A stretch of 52,746 nucleotides of DNA, taken from positions 1-52,746 of the forward strand of contig DUMB01000061.1 in assembly GCA_012840085.1 (NCBI GenBank), given 5' to 3'. Position 1 is the stretch's first letter; each line of letters starts with the position of its first letter. Shown here one piece after another: positions 8,330-16,564 of this stretch. Source of the DNA: Clostridiaceae bacterium (GTDB taxonomy: Bacteria > Bacillota > Clostridia > Acetivibrionales > DUMB01). The notes under the pieces were generated by a model. That model saw only the letters and a program-made list of their open reading frames with translations. It did no database searches and had not been told where the DNA came from. Position numbers and translations under genes: made by a program.

Positions 8330-8932
8330 TTGAATTTTACAACAATATTACTTACTGCAGTCGGGCTTGCCATGGATGCATTTGCAGTTTCAATAACTAA
8401 CGGAATGCTGCTTAAAGAAGTTAAGATAAAGGATGCATTAAAGGTTGGCGCATACTTTGGAATTGCCCAGGCAGTAATGCCTCTTATAGGATGGCTGTTA
8501 TGCGTAAAGTTTCAGGATTATGTAACGGCATATGACCACTGGGTCGCATTGCTGTTACTCGGTTTTATTGGCGGTAAAATGATATATGAAGGAATAAAAT
8601 CAAGAAAAGAAGGGTGTGTAACGGAGGAAGCAAAAACTAGCAGGATAGACAACAAAACTCTGTTTTTGCTTGCCATTGCTACAAGCATTGATGCCCTGGC
8701 TGTAGGCGTAAGCTTTGCTTTTCTGAACGTAGGGATCTTTGAATCTGTCATAGTAATTGGTATTATTACTCTTATTTTATGCTTTATCGGGGTATTACTC
8801 GGGAAAAAGTGCCTTCCGATGCTAAAAAGCAATGCCGAGCTGGCCGGTGGGATTATTCTTCTGTTTATTGGCCTGAAAATCTTTGCAGAACATACAGAAC
8901 TCATTTCCAATCTGTTTTCTCTTTTTAGCTGA
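8330..8932 (+). CDS. mntP: Manganese efflux pump MntP
   Basis: The 200-residue membrane protein consists of two homologous three-helix halves. It carries GLAMDAFAVSI near residue 13 and its repeat ATSIDALAVGVSF near residue 117, the paired Asp-containing motifs of MntP (YebN/DUF204), which exports Mn2+. The length and the C-terminal GGIILLFIGLKIFAEH also match. The start is TTG 8330 with gaaggagg upstream. It sits 40 bases after the LysE-type gene, so the two may form a small export operon. I looked for a yybP-ykoY manganese riboswitch in the leader and did not recognise one. Confidence 0.9.
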   Translation: MNFTTILLTAVGLAMDAFAVSITNGMLLKEVKIKDALKVGAYFGIAQAVMPLIGWLLCVKFQDYVTAYDHWVALLLLGFIGGKMIYEGIKSRKEGCVTEEAKTSRIDNKTLFLLAIATSIDALAVGVSFAFLNVGIFESVIVIGIITLILCFIGVLLGKKCLPMLKSNAELAGGIILLFIGLKIFAEHTELISNLFSLFS

Positions 8933-9034
8933 TTATTTTAGATAATTGCTTTTGCTAAATGTTATACATGGAAATACTGGCAAAAAGTCATCTTACCATT
9001 GAGGCCATTTGATTTTTTGTACATTAAATTATTG
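8933..9034. other. Start of a 500-bp intergenic region after mntP
   Basis: Together with 9114-9436 this is a gene-free stretch of about 500 bases. Apart from the degraded palindromic element at 9035-9113 it holds only AT-rich sequence with loose repeats of aataagttta at about 9241-9310. No ORF or clear RNA structure was seen. Confidence 0.5.
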
Positions 9035-9113
9035 TACCAGGTTAATGTGATAGCATTGCTGAGAGCTCAAGAGCATATTATTGTTAGCTCTTAAGCATGA
9101 AACTAGCTGTAAT
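9035..9113. repeat. Degraded copy of palindromic element family A
   Basis: This stretch aligns with the core of the 7353-7459 element: ccaggttaatgtgatagcat, then gagagctcaagagc, then gctcttaagc, then aactagctgtaatcc, against the equivalent words in the full copy. Both outer terminal arms are largely lost (only gtaccagg remains on the left). It indicates an ageing dispersed repeat. Confidence 0.6.
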
Positions 9114-9436
9114 CCATATTTTTATCCATGTTGTTTTACATATTGTTTTAATAGTGGTGAGTGCTTCTCTTGGTTGTAAAGTTTTCCCATTGCATTATAA
9201 ATAGTTATAATTGAGAAATAATAATAGCAGGATATAGCCTAAAAATAAGTTTAAATAAATAAGTTAGTTTAAATGAATAAGTTTTTGTAAACAAGTTTAA
9301 AAAATAAAAGATTAACTTAATAGATAATGATTTAAGAGATAATGTTTATAAAAATTAAAGAACTGGTTAAAAAAAATGAGATAAAGGAATAAAGATAAAG
9401 GCAAAACACAAAGGAGAGAAATAAAGGAGAAAAAAT

Positions 9437-9775
9437 ATGGAGAAAGCAGAAAAATATCCAAATTGGTTTATTAAGGCCAGGGGAAGTGTATATCTTATTT
9501 TAAGTATTATTGAAGGACTACTGGCTTTTCGGTTTTTGTTCAAGCTTTTGGGTGCAAACCCCAAAAACGGTGTAGTCATCTTTATATATTCTGTAACCGG
9601 CATTCTAACGGCTCCATTTTCAGGCATATTCAGAACTGTTGTTAATGGAGGAATTGAGACCAGTGCAGTGATGGAACCGGCTACAATCATTGCTGCGATT
9701 GTGTACGCTCTTATTGCCAGGGCAATAGTAAGCATACTTAAGCTTCAGATAAATGAAAACGCCAATAAGCAATAA
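9437..9775 (+). CDS. YggT-like small membrane protein
   Basis: The 112-residue product has about three membrane segments: residues 17-38 (YLILSIIEGLLAFRFLFKLL), 45-62 and 83-103. The GILTAPFSGIFR element resembles the PF-(R/G)-(R/I) turn of YggT-family proteins, which are linked to osmotic tolerance and cell division in other bacteria, though the function is not established. The start ATG 9437 has aaaggagaa upstream. The gene ends 7 bases before the convergent cca gene. Confidence 0.6.
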   Translation: MEKAEKYPNWFIKARGSVYLILSIIEGLLAFRFLFKLLGANPKNGVVIFIYSVTGILTAPFSGIFRTVVNGGIETSAVMEPATIIAAIVYALIARAIVSILKLQINENANKQ

Positions 9776-9781
9776 TATGTA

Positions 9782-11119
9782 TTATTTTAGTTTTTTTGCT
9801 TCATCAAGAAGCTTTTCACGGGTATTATACTGGGGATTGTCTAGGACAATTTCAAGTAATTTGCTTAGAATCTCACCAATCCTTTTTCCCGGATGTATGC
9901 CCAGGGCTTCCAGATCATGTCCGTTTATTGCAAGGTCACTCAAACTTACACATTGGCGGCTTTCCAATATCTTTTTATAAGTATCAAATATGCAGTCAAG
10001 GTTTTCCATATTCTCATCAATATATTTAGGGTTGTGAGCTTTTGCATCTGCTTTTTTGACTTCCAGCAGGTCTTCAAATAAATCTGTGCCCACAGCGGCC
10101 ACGGCTTTTCTGACAGATTTGAAAGAAGGCGTTATGTTCCTGTCATGGTGCAAAATAAGCCTTTCAATTTTATCAATGCTCTTATTGTCAAACCTTAACC
10201 TTTTCAGAATAATATCTGCAAGCCGGACACTTTTCTCAGCATGGCCATAAAAATGGTCTATACCTTCATCATCAGTTGTCCTGGTCAGAGGCTTTCCAAT
10301 ATCGTGTAGAAGCATTACCCACCTTAAAATCCTGTCTTGTTTAACATTAACTATTGAGTGAAGTGTATGAACCGCTACATTATATACATGATGAGGATTA
10401 TTCTGGGGAGTTTGAAAGCATATTTCAAACTCAGGCAAGATATACTGCAGAAGGTGGCTGTCTCTAAGAGTAATAAACCGCATAGGGAAATCCGATATAA
10501 GCAGAGACGTCATTTCGTCCCTGATTCTTTCCCAGCTTATATTGCGAATCAGCGAGCTATTTCTTTTAATAGCTTCAAAAGTGTTTTTATCTATTGAAAA
10601 ATCAAGCTGTGCCGAAAAACGAACAGCTCTCATCATTCTCAAGGCATCTTCAGCCAACCGGTCATCAGGATTTCCAACGCACTTTATGGTTCCGGCCAGA
10701 ATATCTCCAACTCCGTCAAAAGGGTCAACAATACCTTCAGACGGATGATAAGCTATTGCGTTCATGGTAAAATCCCTTCTCTCAAGGTCTTGCAAAAGGG
10801 ATCCCGTAAATTCAACATTGGAGGGTTTTCGGTGGTCTTCATACTTTCCGTCCACTCTGTATGTTGTCACTTCATAGCGGTTACCATCCATTACCACGGT
10901 AACAGTACCGTGCTTAAGTCCTGTATCAATGGTTTTTGGGAAAAGACTTTTTATTTGATCCGGCTTTGCGTTTGTTGTAATGTCCCAGTCTGTAGGATTC
11001 TTCCCCAGCAGGCTATCCCTTATGCAGCCTCCTACGGCATATGCTTCAAATCCGTTTGTATTCAAGGTTTGAATTATGTGATGTACTTCTTTTGGCAGTT
11101 TTATGATGTCTTCATTCAT
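9782..11119 (-). CDS. cca: CCA-adding tRNA nucleotidyltransferase with HD domain
   Basis: The 445-residue enzyme adds or repairs the 3' CCA end of tRNAs. The class II nucleotidyltransferase core is clear: AVGGCIRDSLLG (residues 28-39) with the metal-binding pair in PTDWDITTNA, then RRDFTMNAIAYHP near residue 113 and EDALRMMRAVRFSAQL near 155. A C-terminal HD phosphohydrolase domain follows, with LLHDIGKP about residue 272 and HFYGHAEKS. The length and order match the bacterial CCA enzymes with a fused HD domain. The ATG at 11119 has only a weak, distant ggag. It converges with the YggT-like gene, and a short palindrome (11152-11182) lies just upstream of its start. Confidence 0.92.
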   Translation of the reverse strand: MNEDIIKLPKEVHHIIQTLNTNGFEAYAVGGCIRDSLLGKNPTDWDITTNAKPDQIKSLFPKTIDTGLKHGTVTVVMDGNRYEVTTYRVDGKYEDHRKPSNVEFTGSLLQDLERRDFTMNAIAYHPSEGIVDPFDGVGDILAGTIKCVGNPDDRLAEDALRMMRAVRFSAQLDFSIDKNTFEAIKRNSSLIRNISWERIRDEMTSLLISDFPMRFITLRDSHLLQYILPEFEICFQTPQNNPHHVYNVAVHTLHSIVNVKQDRILRWVMLLHDIGKPLTRTTDDEGIDHFYGHAEKSVRLADIILKRLRFDNKSIDKIERLILHHDRNITPSFKSVRKAVAAVGTDLFEDLLEVKKADAKAHNPKYIDENMENLDCIFDTYKKILESRQCVSLSDLAINGHDLEALGIHPGKRIGEILSKLLEIVLDNPQYNTREKLLDEAKKLK

Positions 11120-11151
11120 ATTGTCGTGTCAACTCCATAAGCTAGATTTAA

Positions 11152-11182
11152 TTAACTTGTTGTGCCGGGCACAACAAGTTAA
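11152..11182. repeat. Short palindromic element, arms only (family A)
   Basis: A perfect 15-bp inverted repeat, ttaacttgttgtgcc / ggcacaacaagttaa, with a single central G. The arms match the outer ends of the 7353-7459 and 16498-16554 elements, but the core is absent. It lies between the cca start and the terminator of the oxoamine synthase gene. Confidence 0.75.
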
Positions 11183-11257
11183 TTTTATATAATTCATTAT
11201 ACCCAATTTATTATAGAAGACACAGGGAATAAAGGGGTAGCAATTTCAACTTCATCT

Positions 11258-11282
11258 AAAAAAGCCTCCGAAAGGAGGCTTT
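11258..11282 (-). terminator. Intrinsic terminator of the oxoamine synthase gene
   Basis: On the - strand the stem agcctcc / ggaggct with a tttcg-type loop is followed by a run of six T. It lies 45 bases beyond the stop codon of the gene at 11329-12501. Confidence 0.85.
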
Positions 11283-11328
11283 AATTTTTGTTTCAATATT
11301 CGGTTTTGTATCAATTCCCTGAATTCTT

Positions 11329-12501
11329 CTAGAATTCGCTGAACACCTTTTTGAATACATCCAAAGCATAATCAAGCTGTTCTTTTGTATGTGTTGCTGT
11401 ATAACTTGTTCTGAGCAGGCATTGTCCTGGTTTGACAGCAGGTGCGATTACAGGATTTACATATACACCTTCTTCAAGAAGCCTTTTTGTTATTATAAAG
11501 GTTCTTTCATTTTCCCATGTCATTACAGGAATGATAGGTGTTACTGAATTTCCTATGGGAATGCCCAGCTTTCTAAATCCCTCGCGCATATAATCGGCAT
11601 TATCCCAAAGTCTTTTAACACGCTCGGGTTCTGCTTCGAGGATATTTATTGCTTCAAGCGCAGCAGCAGCATTTGCAGGAGGAATAGATGCACTAAAAAT
11701 AAACGGCCTGGAATTATGCTTTATATAATGTATGACGTCCTCACTTGCAGCAACACAACCTCCAAGACTTGCAAGAGATTTACTGAAAGTACACATTATG
11801 ATGTCAACTTGATCCTGCAAACCGAAATATTCACCAGTACCTCTTCCGTGTTCACCCATAACGCCAAGGCCGTGAGCGTCGTCAACCATAACGCGGGCAC
11901 CATATTTTTTCGCCAATCTTATAATTTCAGGAAGATTGCATATATCGCCTTCCATGCTGAATACACCGTCAGTAACGATCAGTTTCCCATGCTTATCGGA
12001 AATATTGCTAAGAATACGCTCAAGGTCCTCCATATCGTTATGCTCATATTTAACTATTTTTGCAAAACTCAGTCTGCAACCGTCAATGATACTGGCATGA
12101 TTCGCACTGTCACAAATTATGTAATCGTTTCTCCCTGCAATTGATGAAATAATGCCAAGGTTTGTCTGAAAACCTGTGCTGAAAGTTAGGGCTGCTTCTT
12201 TCTGAAGGAATGATGCAAGACGTTCCTCAAGCTTTACATGCAGGTCAAGAGTACCGTTTAAATACCTTGAACCGGAACATCCTGTGCCATATTTATCCAA
12301 AGCCTCTCTGGCAGCATTGATTACTCTGGGGTCTGAAGTAAGACCGAGATAATTGTTTGAACCAATCATTATTGTCCTTTTTCCATTAATAATTACTTCA
12401 GTGTCCTGACCACTTTCCAGAGCGTGGAAATATGGATAAATGCCAGCTTTCATCACTTCCTTAGCATCAGTATAATTGAAGCACTTTTCAAAGATATCCA
12501 T
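11329..12501 (-). CDS. PLP-dependent alpha-oxoamine synthase (SPT / KBL / BioF family)
   Basis: The 390-residue PLP enzyme condenses an amino acid with an acyl-CoA and loses CO2. Family marks: the N-terminal [31 protein letters not shown] near residue 92, [11 protein letters not shown], the [14 protein letters not shown] stretch, [15 protein letters not shown] with the Asp that binds the PLP nitrogen, and [13 protein letters not shown] with the Schiff-base Lys. The N-terminal [16 protein letters not shown] resembles bacterial serine palmitoyltransferase-like members more than classical BioF or Kbl, but substrate choice cannot be read from this alone. No other biotin gene or threonine dehydrogenase gene is nearby. 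ATG 12501 follows aaggggaga. It diverges from a short-chain dehydrogenase that could supply a next step. Confidence 0.8.
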   Translation of the reverse strand: MDIFEKCFNYTDAKEVMKAGIYPYFHALESGQDTEVIINGKRTIMIGSNNYLGLTSDPRVINAAREALDKYGTGCSGSRYLNGTLDLHVKLEERLASFLQKEAALTFSTGFQTNLGIISSIAGRNDYIICDSANHASIIDGCRLSFAKIVKYEHNDMEDLERILSNISDKHGKLIVTDGVFSMEGDICNLPEIIRLAKKYGARVMVDDAHGLGVMGEHGRGTGEYFGLQDQVDIIMCTFSKSLASLGGCVAASEDVIHYIKHNSRPFIFSASIPPANAAAALEAINILEAEPERVKRLWDNADYMREGFRKLGIPIGNSVTPIIPVMTWENERTFIITKRLLEEGVYVNPVIAPAVKPGQCLLRTSYTATHTKEQLDYALDVFKKVFSEF

Positions 12502-12787
12502 TACTCTATTCTCCCCTTCTAAAAGTTTTTGCAGTCAGCGCATATGGTTACTGCAAGATTGCATGATCGGATTTACTACACGCCCAGGCACCTATATGGA
12601 AGTGTATATATCCTTACCTTAAAAAGGATAAGGCTATTTTATCATATATTATAAATTTAGAACATAATTTTGTCCATTATTTTTATTATTCATGCCAGAT
12701 TGCAAATATGTATACTAAATATATATAATTATAATATAGATGAATGATGTCAAATGTAGCAAAAATAAACATTGTGAGGTAATACAT

Positions 12788-13633
12788 ATGGGAAAAATTC
12801 ATGGTGATGTAGTTTTTGTTACCGGGGCTTCTTCCGGTATTGGCAGGGAAATAGCCAGGGCTTTCATGGATGAGGGGTACAGGGTATATGGAACTACAAG
12901 GAAAAAAGCGTTGCAGGAAGATGAAGTGCAATTGGAAAAATCAAAAAACAGCTCCGGTTTTATTAAAATGATACGATTGGATGTTTGCGATGAAGAATCG
13001 GTGGAAAAAGCGGTGAGCTATGTTTATCAAAAAGAAGGAAGAATAGACATACTTGTAAATAATGCAGGATTCGGCATAGCCGGGTCAATAGAGGATACAT
13101 CTACAGAAGAGGCGCTTGAACAATTTAATACCAATTTCTTCGGAGTTCATCGCATGTGCAGGCACGTTGTACCTATAATGCGCAAGAACGGGGGAGGACT
13201 TATAATAAATATAAGTTCGGTGGCTGCACAATTTTCCATTCCGTTCCAGGCTATGTACAGTGCCAGCAAGTACGCTGTTGAAGCGTTGTCCGAGGCATTG
13301 AGAATTGAGACAAGACCGTTTGGAATAAAAGTTTCTGTAGTAGAACCTGGTGATACAAAAACTGGATTTACACAAAGCAGGCAGTATGTAAAAGGTTCTG
13401 ATGAAAATTCGGTATACTTTGACACATTTAAGAAATCTGTTGAAAAAATGATAAAGGATGAGACAAGCGGTCCCGGTCCTGAAGTAGTTGCAAAGGCAGT
13501 TCTGAAGATTGCAAAAAGAAAAAATCCTCCCATACGCGTAACTGTAGGAACAGGTTATAAGGTTATTGTGTTTTTAAAAAGGTTTTTGCCGGTACGTTTT
13601 GTACAATATATGGTCTCAAAAATGTATTCCTAA
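12788..13633 (+). CDS. Short-chain dehydrogenase/reductase (SDR), classical type
   Basis: The 281-residue protein has the Rossmann nucleotide loop TGASSGIG (about residues 11-18), the NNAG structural motif at about 90, the catalytic Ser in NISSVAAQ, and YSASK (about residues 158-162) with the catalytic Tyr and Lys. The PGDTKTGF segment and the C-terminal hydrophobic FLKRFLPVRFVQYMVSK are found in SDRs acting on lipophilic substrates. The basic residue after the first strand suggests NADP. The start is ATG 12788 with gtgaggt upstream; an ATG at 12740 lacks a site. Divergent from the oxoamine synthase, so a ketone made there might be reduced here (3-ketosphinganine reductase-like), which is inference only. 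Confidence 0.85.
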   Translation: MGKIHGDVVFVTGASSGIGREIARAFMDEGYRVYGTTRKKALQEDEVQLEKSKNSSGFIKMIRLDVCDEESVEKAVSYVYQKEGRIDILVNNAGFGIAGSIEDTSTEEALEQFNTNFFGVHRMCRHVVPIMRKNGGGLIINISSVAAQFSIPFQAMYSASKYAVEALSEALRIETRPFGIKVSVVEPGDTKTGFTQSRQYVKGSDENSVYFDTFKKSVEKMIKDETSGPGPEVVAKAVLKIAKRKNPPIRVTVGTGYKVIVFLKRFLPVRFVQYMVSKMYS

Positions 13634-13802
13634 TGCTTCTGTATTTGCCAGGAAATAAGTCTGGAAATGCCGTTTTTTGTTGAAGGCTCTCTGTTTTTGT
13701 GATAATATGTAATTGTAGTAAATATGGAATCTGTAGGAGATTATATCAAATTTTGCTGCACAGCATTTTAGCTGAAAACTTCCATATTAAAGGAGAGTTT
13801 CT

Positions 13803-15137
13803 ATGGATATTCTTACAAAAGTTAACGCTTCTGTAAAGGTATACAGAAGAAGAACATCTGGCAGTTGCAAAGAAGCATTTTATATGAACGGCAGGTTTCT
13901 GGACGATATTGACACTGAAAGTGTGCATGCGCAAATTGAGTGCAGTGGTTCCGGGTTCGTTTTTGCAGTAAGCAGTGGTATGATTGGAGACTCATCTGAT
14001 AAGAACTTGTCTATATCAATTATCAAAGAACTTAAAAAATATCAGGAGAATTTGCGGGGAACAGCAAAGGATATTAATTTAAGACTTGAAAAGCTGAAAG
14101 AATGTGTTAACGAAACCGACAATCTTATACATAGCCTGACCGTGGGCAACACTGAGGAAAAGAATGTAAAGACAGCATTTGCCGGTTTGGTTATTCATCA
14201 GGGAAAAGCTGCAATTGTAAGCACAGGCAAAAGCAGGGTTTATTTTCTGCGTGGCGGAACAATAAAGCAATTGCCTATTGATTACAGAAAGGCGGACAGG
14301 CTTCTCAAGGCAGGAATAATATCAAAGGAACAGGCAGAAGAGTTAATAAGCCATCTTGCGGCGGCTAATGACGAAAGCAAAATGGAGGCCAAAAAGACGG
14401 AAGTTGTTTCCATTGAACCGGGAGACATGTTTTTACTCATTACCAACGGTACTGCGGATGCCATTAATGATGACACACTCTGTGAAGCTTTTACTCCAAA
14501 AAATGAAAATGGTACAATATGCAGCATGTTGGCAAAAGAGGCATTAAAAAAAGATGCATCAGGCGATATAACAGTAATGGTTGTAAAGGTGGAGGGTGTT
14601 GAAAGCGGCATGGAGTATGAAGATGATGAGGAATTTGAAGATGATTATATTCCATCCTCCATTGATAATAATATGAGAAAGTCATACAGGAACAGAGCTG
14701 TCAGGAAGGTTACCTCCGTACTTGTATCCATTTTGCTGTTTGCAGGAGTTGCTTTCGGTGCATATAAGCTCCTTGACGGGGTACTCGGTAAAAGCCTTAC
14801 AGGTGATAAAATACTGCCTTCAGGCAGCGATAATACATCCGGCATAAATGATGACAGTGGCGATAACTACAATGGTGAGCAATCCGAAGGGGATGAATCA
14901 GAAGAAGGGGAAGAACAAACGCCTTCAGAAAACGGTTCTGAAAATGGAGAAAATGCCGGGAATGAAGGGGAAGACCCTGTTTACTACACTGTAAAGAAAG
15001 GGGACACCCTACAGAAAATAAGCATGAAGTTTTATAATGATCCCAATAAATATACGCTTATAATGGAAGCAAATAATATAGATGATCCTAATCGCATTCA
15101 TGTAGATCAAAAACTTCTCATACCAGAAGCAAGATAG
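13803..15137 (+). CDS. PP2C-like domain fused through a membrane helix to a LysM domain
   Basis: The 444-residue protein has three parts. Residues 1 to about 270 look like a PP2C (PPM) phosphatase fold: SSGMIGDSSD stands where the DGMGGH loop should be, STGKSRVYFLRGG matches the GDSR-x-Y strand, then SIEPGDMFLLITNG and DASGDITVMVVKVE match the last metal-site strands. Key Asp residues of the first motif are missing, so activity is doubtful. A membrane helix follows at about 302-324 (SVLVSILLFAGVAFGAY), then an acidic, Glu/Gly/Asn-rich linker, then a C-terminal LysM domain (YYTVKKGDTLQKISMKFYND, about 394-441) that should bind peptidoglycan outside. The start has aaaggagag and the gene is monocistronic. 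It may couple wall state to cytoplasmic signalling. Confidence 0.75.
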   Translation: MDILTKVNASVKVYRRRTSGSCKEAFYMNGRFLDDIDTESVHAQIECSGSGFVFAVSSGMIGDSSDKNLSISIIKELKKYQENLRGTAKDINLRLEKLKECVNETDNLIHSLTVGNTEEKNVKTAFAGLVIHQGKAAIVSTGKSRVYFLRGGTIKQLPIDYRKADRLLKAGIISKEQAEELISHLAAANDESKMEAKKTEVVSIEPGDMFLLITNGTADAINDDTLCEAFTPKNENGTICSMLAKEALKKDASGDITVMVVKVEGVESGMEYEDDEEFEDDYIPSSIDNNMRKSYRNRAVRKVTSVLVSILLFAGVAFGAYKLLDGVLGKSLTGDKILPSGSDNTSGINDDSGDNYNGEQSEGDESEEGEEQTPSENGSENGENAGNEGEDPVYYTVKKGDTLQKISMKFYNDPNKYTLIMEANNIDDPNRIHVDQKLLIPEAR

Positions 15138-15167
15138 CCGGGTAAAATAAACCCGGCTGTTTTTTTT
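15136..15167 (+). terminator. Intrinsic terminator of the PP2C-LysM gene
   Basis: The stem agccgggt (15136-15143) / acccggct (15151-15158) is followed by gtttttttt. The stem begins at the stop codon of the gene. Confidence 0.9.
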
Positions 15168-15305
15168 ACATTAATAATTGGGGAAGGCTAAAGTATAATC
15201 TGAATTTTTCCGTTATTTTATTATATTTATGTTAAAAGTATCAAATAATATTGATACCATCTGTTTTTCTGAGAATTTTAGCATTTTAAAGAGGTGGAGA
15301 TATTA

Positions 15306-15569
15306 ATGCGGACTATCCTAGGCATTTTCCTTATAATAAATCTTGCTGCCTTTATAGTTGTTGGAATTGACAAATATAAAGCAAAAAGATCACTTTGGCG
15401 GATACCTGAAAGGGTATTTTTCTGGTTTGCCTTAATAGGTGGATGTCCGGGAATATATTCGGGCTTGATGCTTTTCAGGCACAAGACGAGGCATTGGTAT
15501 TTCGTATATGGAATTCCTTTCATTTTTTTATTTCAAATCGTGATAGTATATCTGGCCTTGAATATATAG
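15306..15569 (+). CDS. DUF1294 family membrane protein
   Basis: The product of about 87 residues has two to three membrane segments and the family signature: GIDKYKAKRSLWRIPER, then FFWFALIGGCPGIYSGLMLFRHKTRHWYF, as in DUF1294 proteins of unknown function. The ATG at 15306 is chosen because agaggtgga lies 7 bases upstream; the GTG at 15294 overlaps that site. It stands between the PP2C-LysM terminator and the PIG-L gene. Confidence 0.85.
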   Translation: MRTILGIFLIINLAAFIVVGIDKYKAKRSLWRIPERVFFWFALIGGCPGIYSGLMLFRHKTRHWYFVYGIPFIFLFQIVIVYLALNI

Positions 15570-15654
15570 AAATTTTGAATTAGAATATGCTAGGGAAATT
15601 ATGTAATTTAATATTAATAAAATAAATAATATAAATATTAAGTGAGGTAATAAT

Positions 15655-16473
15655 ATGCTTGAAAAAAAACTAAGAGTACTTGCAATCGGAGCTCATCCTG
15701 ATGATTGTGACATTGTTATGGGGGGTACAGCAGTCAAATTTGCCAATAACGGACATGCTGTGAAATTTGTTTCTGTAACAAACGGAAATGCCGGGCATTA
15801 TAGTCTAAAAGGAGACGAACTTGCAAAAACACGTGCTTCTGAGGCAGCGCAGGTCGCAAAGACAGCGGGTATAGAGTATGAGATCCTGGATGCTGATGAC
15901 GGCAAGCTGGAAGAAACTATTGAGATGAGGGAAAAGATTATCGCCCTTATACGCCGTTATAAGCCTGATTTGATTTTTACCCACAGACCCAATGATTATC
16001 ATCCCGACCATCGCCGCACAAGCATTCTTGTACAGGATAGTTCCTATCTTGTTATGGTTCCCAACATCTGCCCGTCAGTAGAATGTATCAGATACCAACC
16101 GATAATACTTTATATGTTTGACAACTTTAAGAAGCCATACCCGTTTTCACCCAATATAGCATTAAGCATAGACGATGTACTGGATAAAAAGGTTCAGATG
16201 TTGAACTGTCATAAATCCCAATTCTATGAATGGCTTCCGTGGGTGGACAATGAACTGGACAAAGTACCTTCATCAGATGATGACAGAATAAAATGGCTTA
16301 GAGCTAAGGTAGAGAGCTGGGGTACTAATTGTGCAAATACTTGCAGGCAGGAGCTTCTAGAAGTATATGGAAAGGAACAGGGTGAAAAGGTAAAATATGC
16401 GGAAGCCTTTGAGCTGTCAGAATATGGAGCAGTTGTTACAGATGAAGAACTAAAGAAGTATTTTCCTTTCTAA
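15655..16473 (+). CDS. PIG-L / LmbE family deacetylase
   Basis: The 272-residue protein has the zinc-binding AHPDDCDIVMGG motif near residue 13 and a later FTHRPNDYHPDHRRTS element near residue 108, where the third metal His lies, as in GlcNAc-PI / LmbE-type N-deacetylases. Such zinc enzymes remove acetyl groups from GlcNAc-containing glycans, antibiotics or thiols. The length fits. It lacks a signal peptide, so it is cytoplasmic. The C-terminal part, rich in Cys and Trp (SWGTNCANTCRQELLEVYG), is common to a subgroup of unknown substrate. ATG 15655 follows gtgaggt. Convergent with the DUF2207 gene. Confidence 0.85.
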   Translation: MLEKKLRVLAIGAHPDDCDIVMGGTAVKFANNGHAVKFVSVTNGNAGHYSLKGDELAKTRASEAAQVAKTAGIEYEILDADDGKLEETIEMREKIIALIRRYKPDLIFTHRPNDYHPDHRRTSILVQDSSYLVMVPNICPSVECIRYQPIILYMFDNFKKPYPFSPNIALSIDDVLDKKVQMLNCHKSQFYEWLPWVDNELDKVPSSDDDRIKWLRAKVESWGTNCANTCRQELLEVYGKEQGEKVKYAEAFELSEYGAVVTDEELKKYFPF

Positions 16474-16497
16474 TTTTATAACTAAATTTAGTAAACT

Positions 16498-16554
16498 AAC
16501 CTGTTGTGTTGGCAGAAAAACAGTTCCATTATCAATATGCCAGCACAACAGGTT
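16498..16554. repeat. Palindromic element with short unpaired core (family A)
   Basis: The arms aacctgttgtgttggca (16498-16514) and tgccagcacaacaggtt (16538-16554) pair over 17 bases with one G-T exchange. The arm sequence is a variant of the ends of the 7353-7459 element. It lies exactly between two convergent genes and may act as a bidirectional terminator. Confidence 0.7.
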
Positions 16555-16564
16555 AACTTAACCT

